Below the pieces are notes generated by a model. The model had not been told where the DNA came from and did not search any database. It was given only the letters and a program-made list of their open reading frames with translations. A program made the translations under genes and the position numbers. Below are positions 57,779-64,000 of a DNA stretch of 64,000 nt, piece by piece. Each line of letters opens with the position of its first letter. Position 1 is the stretch's first letter. This DNA is from Acidobacteriota bacterium (GTDB lineage: Bacteria; Acidobacteriota; Holophagae; Holophagales; Holophagaceae): the NCBI GenBank assembly GCA_016195985.1, contig JACPYP010000029.1, positions 124,001 through 188,000 on the forward strand, given 5' to 3'.

Positions 57779-57905
57779 GTGGGGTTGGCGTGTTGGGTTC
57801 AAAAAACGAGAGGGGCTTAAAGCCATTGCTCAAAACACACACTGCATTCCCGCCGCCGCGGCGCTGGCTGGGATGGTTCACTTCATCCACCAAACGCCAA
57901 CCCCT
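57779..57905. repeat. Widely spaced perfect inverted repeat
   Basis: GGGGTTGGCGT (57780-57790) and ACGCCAACCCC (57894-57904) are exact reverse complements separated by about 103 bp of non-coding sequence before the VOC gene. Ends of a small element or a long-range hairpin; nothing recognisable inside. Confidence 0.6.
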
Positions 57906-57929
57906 GCACGGATGAGTTCGGAGGGTCCC

Positions 57930-58307
57930 ATGCTGATCAAAGCCGTTCACCCTGTCCTCATGGCACAGGATGTCTCTTCTTCCCTGGCCTATTTCACGCG
58001 CCTCGGCTTCAAACCCCTGTTCGTGGATTCGCAGGATTCGCCCCGATACGCGGCCATCGTTCGGGAGGGCTGCGAGCTTCATCTTCAGTGGCAGGACAGC
58101 TCGCAATGGGAGGGCGACCGGGACCGGCCCACCTACCGGTTTCTGGTGACCGATGTGGATGCCCTGTTCCGCGAATTCCAGAATGCCGGGGTTCTTCCTG
58201 GCCCCACTGGGCCCTTGGCCTGCCCCGTAAATACCTCCTGGGGCACCCGGGAGTTTCATCTCAGGGACCCCTCGGACAATGGCTTGCAGTTCTATTCGCC
58301 TTGCTAG
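57930..58307 (+). CDS. VOC-family (glyoxalase/bleomycin-resistance fold) protein
   Basis: 125 residues: AVHPVLMAQDVSSSLAYFTR LGFKP at the N-terminus, CELHLQWQDSS, YRFLVTDVDALFREFQNAGV, and WGTREFHLRDPSDNGLQFY at the end, the paired beta-alpha-beta-beta-beta units of VOC proteins with likely metal residues His and Glu. ATG 57930 has GGAGGG directly upstream; the upstream in-frame extension contains no domain. Substrate unknown; antibiotic-binding is only a family possibility. Confidence 0.88.
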   Translation: MLIKAVHPVLMAQDVSSSLAYFTRLGFKPLFVDSQDSPRYAAIVREGCELHLQWQDSSQWEGDRDRPTYRFLVTDVDALFREFQNAGVLPGPTGPLACPVNTSWGTREFHLRDPSDNGLQFYSPC

Positions 58308-58384
58308 CGGCCGCATCCGGCGCGGCGGCGGGCTATGGCGCTTGGCTTCAATCACCACTTGTTTCAATCGATACGGAGGTGCCA

Positions 58385-59440
58385 ATGAAATGGCGTCCAT
58401 GGATGAAGGTCACCATCGCAGTGTTCGCCTCGATCCTGGTGCTGATACTCGCGAATGCCATCATGGAGTCGCACAAAGAGAGAATTCGTCAAGCCCAAGA
58501 GCGCGTGAATGGAGGTAGTAACAATACTTTCGGCCCTCGAGAGCTATTCATGGCGGCGGGTCCGTTCTCGGGCTTGATGGAGTCCATCAGGCCTGGTTTC
58601 GCTGTCCGGGGAAAAATGAAAACGGTGGGCCTGGACCTTGTGGAGGCGTCGGATAAAACGAGCACTTCGGCTCCGCCTCCAGGGATGGGCCCACTCAAGC
58701 TCATTCGAACTGGTCAAATGTCCATCGAGGTTCCTGAATTCGAAAGAGCAGCCAAGGACCTTGCCAAACTGGTGGAGGGCCTCGGCGGATACGTCGCGGA
58801 TACACAGGTTCGCCGGAACCCTTCAGGATCCCGGTCAGGCTCGATTTCTCTGCGCGTCCCCGCAGCATCTTATGAATCCGCCGGCTCAGGGATTCGAACG
58901 CTCGGCAAGGTCATGTCCGAGAGCTCCAATGTTCAGGATGTCACCAAAGCCTATTCGGACCTTGAGACGCGCCTTCGGGTTAAGCGCGAGGCATTGAATC
59001 GCATTCGGGAACTTTTGCGGGCGAAGGCCGGCAACCTGAAGGAGGTATTGGAGGCCGAGAGGGAGCTCTCGAGGATCACTGAAGAGATTGAACAGGCTGA
59101 GGGCGAGCGCCGGTTCTTCGACCATCAGATTTCGCTTTCAACCATCCTGGTTGAGATCGCCGAACCCGAGCCCATTTCCCTGGCCCGTCCAAGCTCCTGG
59201 TGGGCTCTTTCTGAATCGCTCCGGGACTCGGCGGCCATGGTGGCCGGGTCCCTTGCGTTCATGCTTCGCCTTGTGTTTGTTTTGCTCCCCTGGGCGGTTG
59301 CAGGATGGTGCGTGATGGCCGGGATTCGTTGGGCCCGCAGAAAACGGGCCCGCCGCAATGAGTCCCAAGAATCGACGGTCCCGACCCCCGAATTGGCGCG
59401 CGGGCCGGAGCATGATGCGGATTTGGATCTAAAAAGATAA
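58385..59440 (+). CDS. DUF4349-family membrane protein
   Basis: 351 residues. N-terminal membrane anchor (VTIAVFASILVLILANAIM), then the DUF4349 core: LIRTGQMSIEVPEFERAAKD, LVEGLGGYVADTQVRRNPSG, SGSISLRVPAASYESAGSGI, SSNVQDVTKAYSDLETRLRV, then a coiled coil (ELSRITEEIEQAEGERRFF) and a second membrane helix (LRLVFVLLPWAVAGWCVMAG) with a basic, acidic tail. Family function unknown. GGAGGT precedes ATG 58385. Last gene of the accessory block. Confidence 0.85.
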   Translation: MKWRPWMKVTIAVFASILVLILANAIMESHKERIRQAQERVNGGSNNTFGPRELFMAAGPFSGLMESIRPGFAVRGKMKTVGLDLVEASDKTSTSAPPPGMGPLKLIRTGQMSIEVPEFERAAKDLAKLVEGLGGYVADTQVRRNPSGSRSGSISLRVPAASYESAGSGIRTLGKVMSESSNVQDVTKAYSDLETRLRVKREALNRIRELLRAKAGNLKEVLEAERELSRITEEIEQAEGERRFFDHQISLSTILVEIAEPEPISLARPSSWWALSESLRDSAAMVAGSLAFMLRLVFVLLPWAVAGWCVMAGIRWARRKRARRNESQESTVPTPELARGPEHDADLDLKR

Positions 59441-59444
59441 GGAA

Positions 59445-59514
59445 CACCACCAAGACACCAAGAAAACCAAAGCCACTGTTTATGTGGGTTTTGGTGTTTT
59501 GGTGTTTTGGTGGT
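59445..59514. terminator. Long imperfect hairpin after DUF4349 gene
   Basis: CACCACCAAGACACCAAGAA (59445-59464) pairs with TTTTGGTGTTTTGGTGGTG near 59496-59514, with two mismatches. Sits 4 bp after the stop, so it could terminate transcription, or it could be a palindromic repeat element joined to the dispersed repeat that follows. Confidence 0.55.
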
Positions 59515-59549
59515 GAAGGTCCTTTTCCTATTGGATAGAACGCGACTTG
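59508..59549. repeat. Dispersed repeat, copy B
   Basis: TGGTGGTGAAGGTCCTTTTC and then CTATTGGATAGAACGCGACT. Aligns with 23371-23411. Both copies lie between the 3' end of a plus-strand gene and the 3' end of a minus-strand gene. Confidence 0.85.
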
Positions 59550-59591
59550 GTACGGCTCTCTTCTGGCGTCGGCACTTGGGCCAAGCGATCG

Positions 59592-60935
59592 CTAGAGGAA
59601 TTCCAAACGGGGATAGGCCGAGCCCAGCATCGTGTTGGTGGTGGTGGCGGCCTGGCCGAGCCAGCGCTCCAGCACGGTGGCGTAGAGGCTGCGGAAGTCG
59701 GTGGTGAACTTCATGTTTCCGTTGGTGTCCAGGTTGCTGAGATCGGGATAGCCCCCATAGAGGCCGCCCTTCACAGATTTGCCGATGCAGAAGGAGAGGC
59801 CCGCGGTGCCGTGATCAGTGCCACCATTGTTCTCCTGAACGCGGCGGCCGAATTCGCTGTAGCCCAGGATCATCACCCGGTCCTGGACTGTTCCAGAGCC
59901 GGAGGGGATGGCGGCGAGATCGTCCCAGAAGGCCTTGATGGAGCCCCCCAGGGTCCGCTGGAGGTTCGGATGGTCTTCGGCCTGGTTGCTGTGGGTGTCC
60001 CAGCCGCCGAGCCGTGAGAAGAAGATCTGGGTGGGCAGGCCCGCGGCGATCATCTGCGCAATGAGCTTGAACTGGTTGCTCAGGCTGCTCGTGAGGTTGG
60101 AGCCGTTGATCCGTTTGATGGGATAGGTGGCATCGCCCGGATAGGCCACGGTGGGGGTTCGGGCCAGGAGGGAGCCGCCGCTGCCGAAGGCGGCATGGTT
60201 CTGGGCATCGAAGAACATCTTTCCGGCCTGGGCGGCGGCCTGGTAGGCCAGGTCGGCGCTGGCGGCGTTCAGGGAGGTGGCCCACCCGGTCTCAAGCGTG
60301 GCCGCGTCGGCCACGGCATTGCCGCTCAGCAGGTACGAGGGGAAAACATAGCCGCCTGCGCTGGGGATGGAGATGAAACTCCGGTTGCCGCCCTTGAGCA
60401 TGACCGGCAGGTCGGCGGTCACGGTGAGGCCGCGCAGCACATCCCCGCTGGGGCTGAAGGCCGTGTCGGCGAACCGGCCCAGCCAGCCCGTTCCCGCCGG
60501 CACGGCGGCACCCTGTCCCCAGAGATCGATGGAGGTGAAGTGGGACAGGTTGGGATTGGGCATGCCGATGCCCGTGATCCAGGCCACGCGCCCCTTGGCG
60601 TGCAGGTCATCCATGCCGGTCAGGTCCCTGTTGAGGGCTGCGCCGCTGCCCAGGTCTGTCAGCAGGGTGGGATCGGTGATGCCCAGGGTGGCCCGCTTGG
60701 CCTGGTAGGCGGCGAGGTTGGCGCCGGCGTTGGGCGGCATCACGTTCAACCAATCGTAACCGCCGTCGATGTTGACGATGACGAGGATGGGCGAGGCGGG
60801 CACCGGCGTGGGAGGAACCGGCGGGGGCGCGGGGACCGCCTGGGTGGAGCGGCTGCTGCCGCCGCAGGCGGTCAGGCCCGCCAGGGCCGCGCCGGTGGTG
60901 CCGAGCGTCTGGATGAATTCGCGTCGCGTGGCCAT
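59592..60935 (-). CDS. DUF1501 protein with twin-arginine/lipobox-like leader
   Basis: 447 residues. The N-terminus TRREFIQTLGTTGAALAGLTACGG combines a twin-arginine-type motif (TRREF) with a lipobox (LTAC). The body holds the DUF1501 landmarks ILVIVNIDGGYDWLNVMPP, NPNLSHFTSIDLWGQ, LPTQIFFSRLGGWDTHSNQ, VMILGYSEFGRRVQENNGGT and DHGTAGLSFCIG, the alkaline-phosphatase-like fold seen in planctomycetes and others. DUF1501 and DUF1800 genes are usually neighbours, as here. ATG 60935 begins the leader; an in-frame start at 60974 is unlikely. Confidence 0.9.
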   Translation of the reverse strand: MATRREFIQTLGTTGAALAGLTACGGSSRSTQAVPAPPPVPPTPVPASPILVIVNIDGGYDWLNVMPPNAGANLAAYQAKRATLGITDPTLLTDLGSGAALNRDLTGMDDLHAKGRVAWITGIGMPNPNLSHFTSIDLWGQGAAVPAGTGWLGRFADTAFSPSGDVLRGLTVTADLPVMLKGGNRSFISIPSAGGYVFPSYLLSGNAVADAATLETGWATSLNAASADLAYQAAAQAGKMFFDAQNHAAFGSGGSLLARTPTVAYPGDATYPIKRINGSNLTSSLSNQFKLIAQMIAAGLPTQIFFSRLGGWDTHSNQAEDHPNLQRTLGGSIKAFWDDLAAIPSGSGTVQDRVMILGYSEFGRRVQENNGGTDHGTAGLSFCIGKSVKGGLYGGYPDLSNLDTNGNMKFTTDFRSLYATVLERWLGQAATTTNTMLGSAYPRLEFL

Positions 60936-60946
60936 GTCGCCTCCGG

Positions 60947-62605
60947 TCAGTAGAGCTGGCCCGAGGGCGAGCAAAGAATGAGGAAGGCCAGCTCCCGGGC
61001 CTTGGCCTGCGAGGCGGTATCCCAGGTGAAAGACGATGGCCAGAGGGCCGTGAGCCAGGCGCTGGACACGGAGGAGGGAATGGGTGCGGGCTGGAGCAGA
61101 GCCACCAGCCGGTCGTAGACGGCCTGGGCGCTGGCGGGGGCCGCGGGGAACCAGTCCGTGGTGGGGAAGGTGGGGAACAGGGTGTAGGTGGTGGAATTGG
61201 AGGAGCGTGTTTCGTTCAGCGCCACGGCGGCGGCGGCCTTGGTGCGGTACCGCAGGGTGTTGCTGTTCAGCCAGACGGTGTGTTCTTTCCAGCCGTTGGG
61301 ACCGTTGGGATCCAGCAGCCGCATGCCCATCTGATCGAAGGTGTTCGCATTGTTCGTGACCAGCCGCCAGGCGGGAAAGCCCTTCGGGGTTAGGGCGCTG
61401 GCGGCGGCGAGGCTGGGGCAGAGCATCTTCGCGGCGCGCACCAGCCAGGACACGGGGCCCTCCGCCAGCGCGAAGCGGTTGGCCGGGTCGAAGAAATACT
61501 GCGACTTCAGGAGGGTCTTCATGACCGCGCGCAGGTCGAAATTGGAAGCTTGGATCATGGCCGCCACGTCGTTCAGATCCTGGACGCTGAAGCCGGTGGT
61601 GACGAAGTGCGTGAGCAGGCGCTTGGCCAGGAACTGTGCGCAGTTGGAAGCGCGGAGCGTGAGGATGCTGCGCAGGGCGTTCTCGCCCTTCGCCCAGCCG
61701 TTGGCGGTGGTGGTGATGTCGAAACTCTGGCCGAAGAGGCTGATGGAGCCCGTGCCGTGCTGATTGGGGCTGTTGGTGCGGGCGCCCCCGTAGTAGGCGC
61801 GGGTGTCCGGAGCCAGGGCGCTGCCGTCATAGACCTTGAAATGGCCGTCGGCGGCGGTCTTCTGGCTCGGGCTGGCGGGGTTCGTGATGTAGTCGGCCTC
61901 GGCGATGGTGAAACTCCAGCCGCTGAGGGCCCGGGCCAGCTGCGTGATGTCCGCCTGGTTGTAGCCGTTGTCGGCCCCCAGGCTGTAGAGCTCCATCACC
62001 TCCCGGGCGTAGTTTTCGTTGGGAATGTTGTTGCCCGAGGCGTTGTTGAGCACGGAGTCCAGCCAGATGGCCATGGCGGGGTCCTTGCTGACGGCCACCA
62101 GCAGATCGTCGAACTTGGCCAGGCCCAGGCCGCGGAAGAGGTCGATCTGCTTGAGGGAGAGCGAAGCGTTGTTGACTTTGTGGTGTCCCGTGGCGAAGAG
62201 GTTGTGCCAGAAGAGGGCCAGCCTTTCCTGGAAGGCGTAGGGACTGTGCTGCATGCGCCAGGCCCAATACGCTTGGGCTGTGTTCAGGTTGTTGCGCCAG
62301 GCGTTGGCCCCTCCCACCAGGAAGGGGTGGGGGCCGGGCACCGCCGGCACGTCCACGCTTCCCGTGTCGCTGGTGCTGGCCGTGACCAGGGGCTCGGTCA
62401 CCACGTCCGCCGTGGACAGGGCCGAATTGAAAGCTGTGAGGTCGTACCCGGGGCCGCTGCCGTCGATCCAGGCGTCGATGGCGGTTCCAGGGGCCTGCGC
62501 CTGCAGGGCGGCCGCGTCCGCAGGGTTGAGGCCGAAGCCGGCCCGGCGGGCGAAGTGCTGGACATCGGCGAGGGTCCAACTGGTGATGGCAGTCAGAGTG
62601 GCCAT
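60947..62605 (-). CDS. DUF1800 protein
   Basis: 552 residues. Characteristic openings VQHFARRAGFGLNPADAAAL, RLALFWHNLFATGHHKVNNA, NENYAREVMELYSLGADNGY, ALSGWSFTIAEADYI, ILTLRASNCAQFLAKRLLTH and FVTTGFSV. DUF1800 proteins are large helical, probably exported proteins with no proven activity. No clear signal peptide in the predicted N-terminus. Starts 9 nt after the upstream lipoprotein gene and ends 11 nt before DUF1501, so the three form one operon. Confidence 0.9.
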   Translation of the reverse strand: MATLTAITSWTLADVQHFARRAGFGLNPADAAALQAQAPGTAIDAWIDGSGPGYDLTAFNSALSTADVVTEPLVTASTSDTGSVDVPAVPGPHPFLVGGANAWRNNLNTAQAYWAWRMQHSPYAFQERLALFWHNLFATGHHKVNNASLSLKQIDLFRGLGLAKFDDLLVAVSKDPAMAIWLDSVLNNASGNNIPNENYAREVMELYSLGADNGYNQADITQLARALSGWSFTIAEADYITNPASPSQKTAADGHFKVYDGSALAPDTRAYYGGARTNSPNQHGTGSISLFGQSFDITTTANGWAKGENALRSILTLRASNCAQFLAKRLLTHFVTTGFSVQDLNDVAAMIQASNFDLRAVMKTLLKSQYFFDPANRFALAEGPVSWLVRAAKMLCPSLAAASALTPKGFPAWRLVTNNANTFDQMGMRLLDPNGPNGWKEHTVWLNSNTLRYRTKAAAAVALNETRSSNSTTYTLFPTFPTTDWFPAAPASAQAVYDRLVALLQPAPIPSSVSSAWLTALWPSSFTWDTASQAKARELAFLILCSPSGQLY

Positions 62606-62614
62606 GGAGGGCTC

Positions 62615-63091
62615 CTAGTTGTTGGGGGCCCCGGCACTGATCCAAGCCGAGAGCGTGTCGATGGTGGGCTGGCAGAGATTGGGGGCAGCGTAAGGCATGC
62701 GCGCGCCATAGCCCAGGCCGCCGGGTTGATCCTTGGTGACTTTTTCGATGATCCAGGAATGGGCGGGGTCTCCCGGCTTGACCAGCACCCAGCCTGAAGG
62801 CGCGTTGGCCGGGGTGGCGTTCACGAGGGCGGCGTGGAGCTGGGCTGGCGTGCCCGAGTAGCTGACATGCCCGGTGGGGGAAGCCCCGCCGTGGCAGGTG
62901 GTCGTGGCGGACCCGCAACTGCTTTGGATGGCCGGGACCAGGTCGGTGGCGAAGGAGGGACTGGCCTTGGCCACCGTGATGGGACAGGTGGTCGCCGGAG
63001 GCGTGGGCTGGGACGACGCGGCGCCGCTTCCGCCGCCACTGCAGGAGACAGCCAGGGCGACGGCGCACAGGGCGGGGAACATGGGACGCAT
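62615..63091 (-). CDS. Cytochrome-c-like lipoprotein
   Basis: 158 residues. Signal peptide with lipobox (ALCAVALAVSC-SGGG), then LVPAIQSSCGSATTTCHGGA, where CHGG is the haem-ligand-like part but the spacing (C-x6-CH) is off the standard CxxCH. The rest (GWVLVKPGDPAHSWIIEKVT; GARMPYAAPNL; ISAGAPNN) matches planctomycete-type cytochrome C domains and their WxxxGAxNN end. First gene of the operon with DUF1800 and DUF1501. ATG 63091 follows GGAG. Confidence 0.8.
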   Translation of the reverse strand: MRPMFPALCAVALAVSCSGGGSGAASSQPTPPATTCPITVAKASPSFATDLVPAIQSSCGSATTTCHGGASPTGHVSYSGTPAQLHAALVNATPANAPSGWVLVKPGDPAHSWIIEKVTKDQPGGLGYGARMPYAAPNLCQPTIDTLSAWISAGAPNN

Positions 63092-63237
63092 GGGACTCCG
63101 GTGGGTGGCATTTAGCATGGATGAATGAATCAATGGGTCAAGCTCAAGTCTGTTAGATCTTTAGATGTAGTCATGAGACACGAACAGGCGCCACGGGGTT
63201 TATCCCGGCTTGGGTTATTCTCAATCTGGAGGTTGCC

Positions 63238-63585
63238 GTGCCCCTGGATGCCCCGACCCCCCTCTACGTAGGGGAGCGCTTGCGAGACTTGGTCCTGTGC
63301 TATGCGGGCCCGTGGGCCTTCGTGCCCTACATGCGCAACCGCGAGGATTCGGAGATCCTCTGGCACGCGCGCCAGGGCGTGATCCTGGCCTTCGTGGAGT
63401 GCGTGATCACGCTGGCCATGGTGATCATCGGCCTCTTCCCCATCTTCGGCAGCATCTCCACGCGCTTTTTCCTGCCCCTTTGGCTGCTCTGGTGCTTGGG
63501 CATGTCGGTGACGAGCATCCTGCAGGCCACCAAGGGCAAGAAGCACCGCATTCCGGTGATCCACCAGTTCGTGGACTACCTCTAA
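63238..63585 (+). CDS. Small membrane protein (DUF4870/Tic20-like)
   Basis: 115 residues. GTG 63238 with GGAGG upstream. The segment CYAGPWAFVPYMRNREDSEI then LWHARQGVILAFVECVITLA has the WxxRQG-type motif of DUF4870/Tic20-like proteins, followed by two further helices (MVIIGLFPIFG; LPLWLLWCLGMSVTSILQAT) and a short basic tail. Function unknown. Confidence 0.75.
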   Translation: MPLDAPTPLYVGERLRDLVLCYAGPWAFVPYMRNREDSEILWHARQGVILAFVECVITLAMVIIGLFPIFGSISTRFFLPLWLLWCLGMSVTSILQATKGKKHRIPVIHQFVDYL

Positions 63586-63779
63586 ATCCAGGTCGGTCCT
63601 CTGCGAAGCGGAGAGCCGCCAGCTCCGAATCGCGCCGGGGTGGGATCAACCGGGTGAGCTTCTGCATTCATCGGGCTCCAGAGGGATTCATCCGCCTGGA
63701 GCCGACCTCCGTCGGATGGCCTCTTGGCGGCCGCCGCGCCGCACCCCAGGCTGGTTCCAGGACCTGGGGAGGTGTATTC
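63586..63779 (+). other. 194-bp leader with several hairpins
   Basis: No gene. Hairpins: GCGG/CCGC at 63607-63618; GGCTCCAG (63674-63681) with CTGGAGCC (63696-63703); CCGAC/GTCGG at 63703-63715; CCCCAGG (63744-63750) with CCTGGGG (63763-63769). The last stem occupies bases next to and inside GGGGAGG (63766-63772), the Shine-Dalgarno of the following gene. No known riboswitch motif was recognised. Confidence 0.5.
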
Positions 63780-64000
63780 ATGGCCAAGGTGCTGCGGATC
63801 GGATGGCTGGCCCTGCGGCTTCAGGTGGCCTGGACCCTGCTCCTCAGCCTCCTGGGTTTTTTGGTGGGCGATGGGGCGGGATTTTGTCTCGCCTTCACCC
63901 TGTTTCCCTTGGTGGGCCTGGGGGTGGCGCTTTGGGGCCTCCGGGCCACGGCGGGGTGGTACTGGCCTTCAGACGCATCCTCGCCTGAAGCCTGCCAGCG
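63780..64000 (+). CDS. Small two-helix membrane protein, cut by window edge
   Basis: ATG 63780, 8 nt after GGGGAGG; 73 codons seen without a stop before the right edge. Reads MAKVLRIGWLALRLQVAWTL, then LLSLLGFLVGDGAGFCLAFT, then LFPLVGLGVALWGLRATAGW: a cytoplasmic start and about two membrane helices. Family not recognised. It appears only as an open frame running off the edge. Confidence 0.6.
   Translation, partial: MAKVLRIGWLALRLQVAWTLLLSLLGFLVGDGAGFCLAFTLFPLVGLGVALWGLRATAGWYWPSDASSPEACQ

Noticed and set aside
57634..57915. Small ORF between GNAT and VOC genes
   Set aside because: No Shine-Dalgarno, no domain, composition like non-coding DNA, and overlaps the preceding gene end.
50557..58307. 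Integron cassette array, suggested by small same-strand orphan genes and a GTTGGGT/ATCCAAC pair near 57712-57748
   Set aside because: The core-site pair is in the wrong order for attC, sites are missing from the other gene boundaries, and no integrase is present.
58870..58910. GATTCGAAC, resembling a tRNA T-loop
   Set aside because: Lies in DUF4349 coding sequence with no acceptor or anticodon stems around it; no tRNA found in the window.

Overview
The window is GC-rich, tightly packed bacterial chromosome (about 66 protein genes, no rRNA or tRNA seen). Gene content suggests a diderm bacterium, because it carries LolA-like, beta-barrel (DUF5916) and other outer-membrane proteins. The overall protein flavour (succinylase-type lysine operon behind a lysine riboswitch, ThyX, eukaryote-like PurB, tandem secreted TPR proteins, DUF1501/DUF1800 pair) resembles Acidobacteriota of the Geothrix/Holophaga type. 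That assignment is inference; no marker RNA is present to test it.

Layout. 1-5.7 kb: glyA (cut by the left edge), then purB, a cysteine-free Asd/Usg-like protein and a four-cluster ferredoxin in one direction; lipA and a frameshifted two-TM gene face them. 5.7-14.2 kb: a methyltransferase-like protein, an EamA-like half transporter, a KimA-type permease, a zinc-ribbon RDD protein, an MFS carrier, a barnase-type RNase lipoprotein with its barstar-type inhibitor, a SnoaL-like protein, YceH and ThiG. 14.2-23.4 kb: a TetR regulator, then a lysine riboswitch and eight tightly coupled genes (dapE, asd, lysC, dapB, dapA, dapD, dapC-like, lysA) that take aspartate to lysine except for the DapF step. 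The asd/lysC junction carries a second copy of the asd tail. 23.4-36.5 kb: mostly minus strand: WalJ-like hydrolase, LolA-like, FHA and TPR operon; CPBP protease; three tandem secreted TPR paralogues; an acyl-CoA carboxylase beta subunit; an aspartase fused to a cyclic-nucleotide-binding-like domain; an exported HIT protein; transaldolase. 36.5-50.4 kb: a large FN3-like lipoprotein, thyX with a class V aminotransferase, a DUF5916 barrel, glutaminyl cyclase, DUF192, an AraC regulator divergent from a SnoaL/quinone-reductase pair, a degenerate PdeM-like protein, an esterase, TauE and a small OMP.

50.4-59.4 kb reads as an accessory block: fourteen consecutive plus-strand genes for small, widely transferred families (DUF4256, DUF1287, two methyltransferases, DinB, PhnB/VOC, HEAT, PLDc_N, DUF3788, GNAT, VOC, DUF4349), with looser spacing and visibly lower GC around 56-57.8 kb. 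59.4-64 kb: a dispersed repeat with a long hairpin, a cytochrome-like lipoprotein/DUF1800/DUF1501 operon, a small membrane protein, and a gene running off the right edge behind a strongly structured 5' leader.

The items most worth following up are the lipoprotein barnase/barstar pair, the asd-tail duplication whose eight differences are all synonymous, the cNMP-like/aspartase fusion, the lysine riboswitch with a visible Shine-Dalgarno-masking hairpin, the 29-bp divergent (apparently leaderless) promoter pair, and the structured leader at the right edge.
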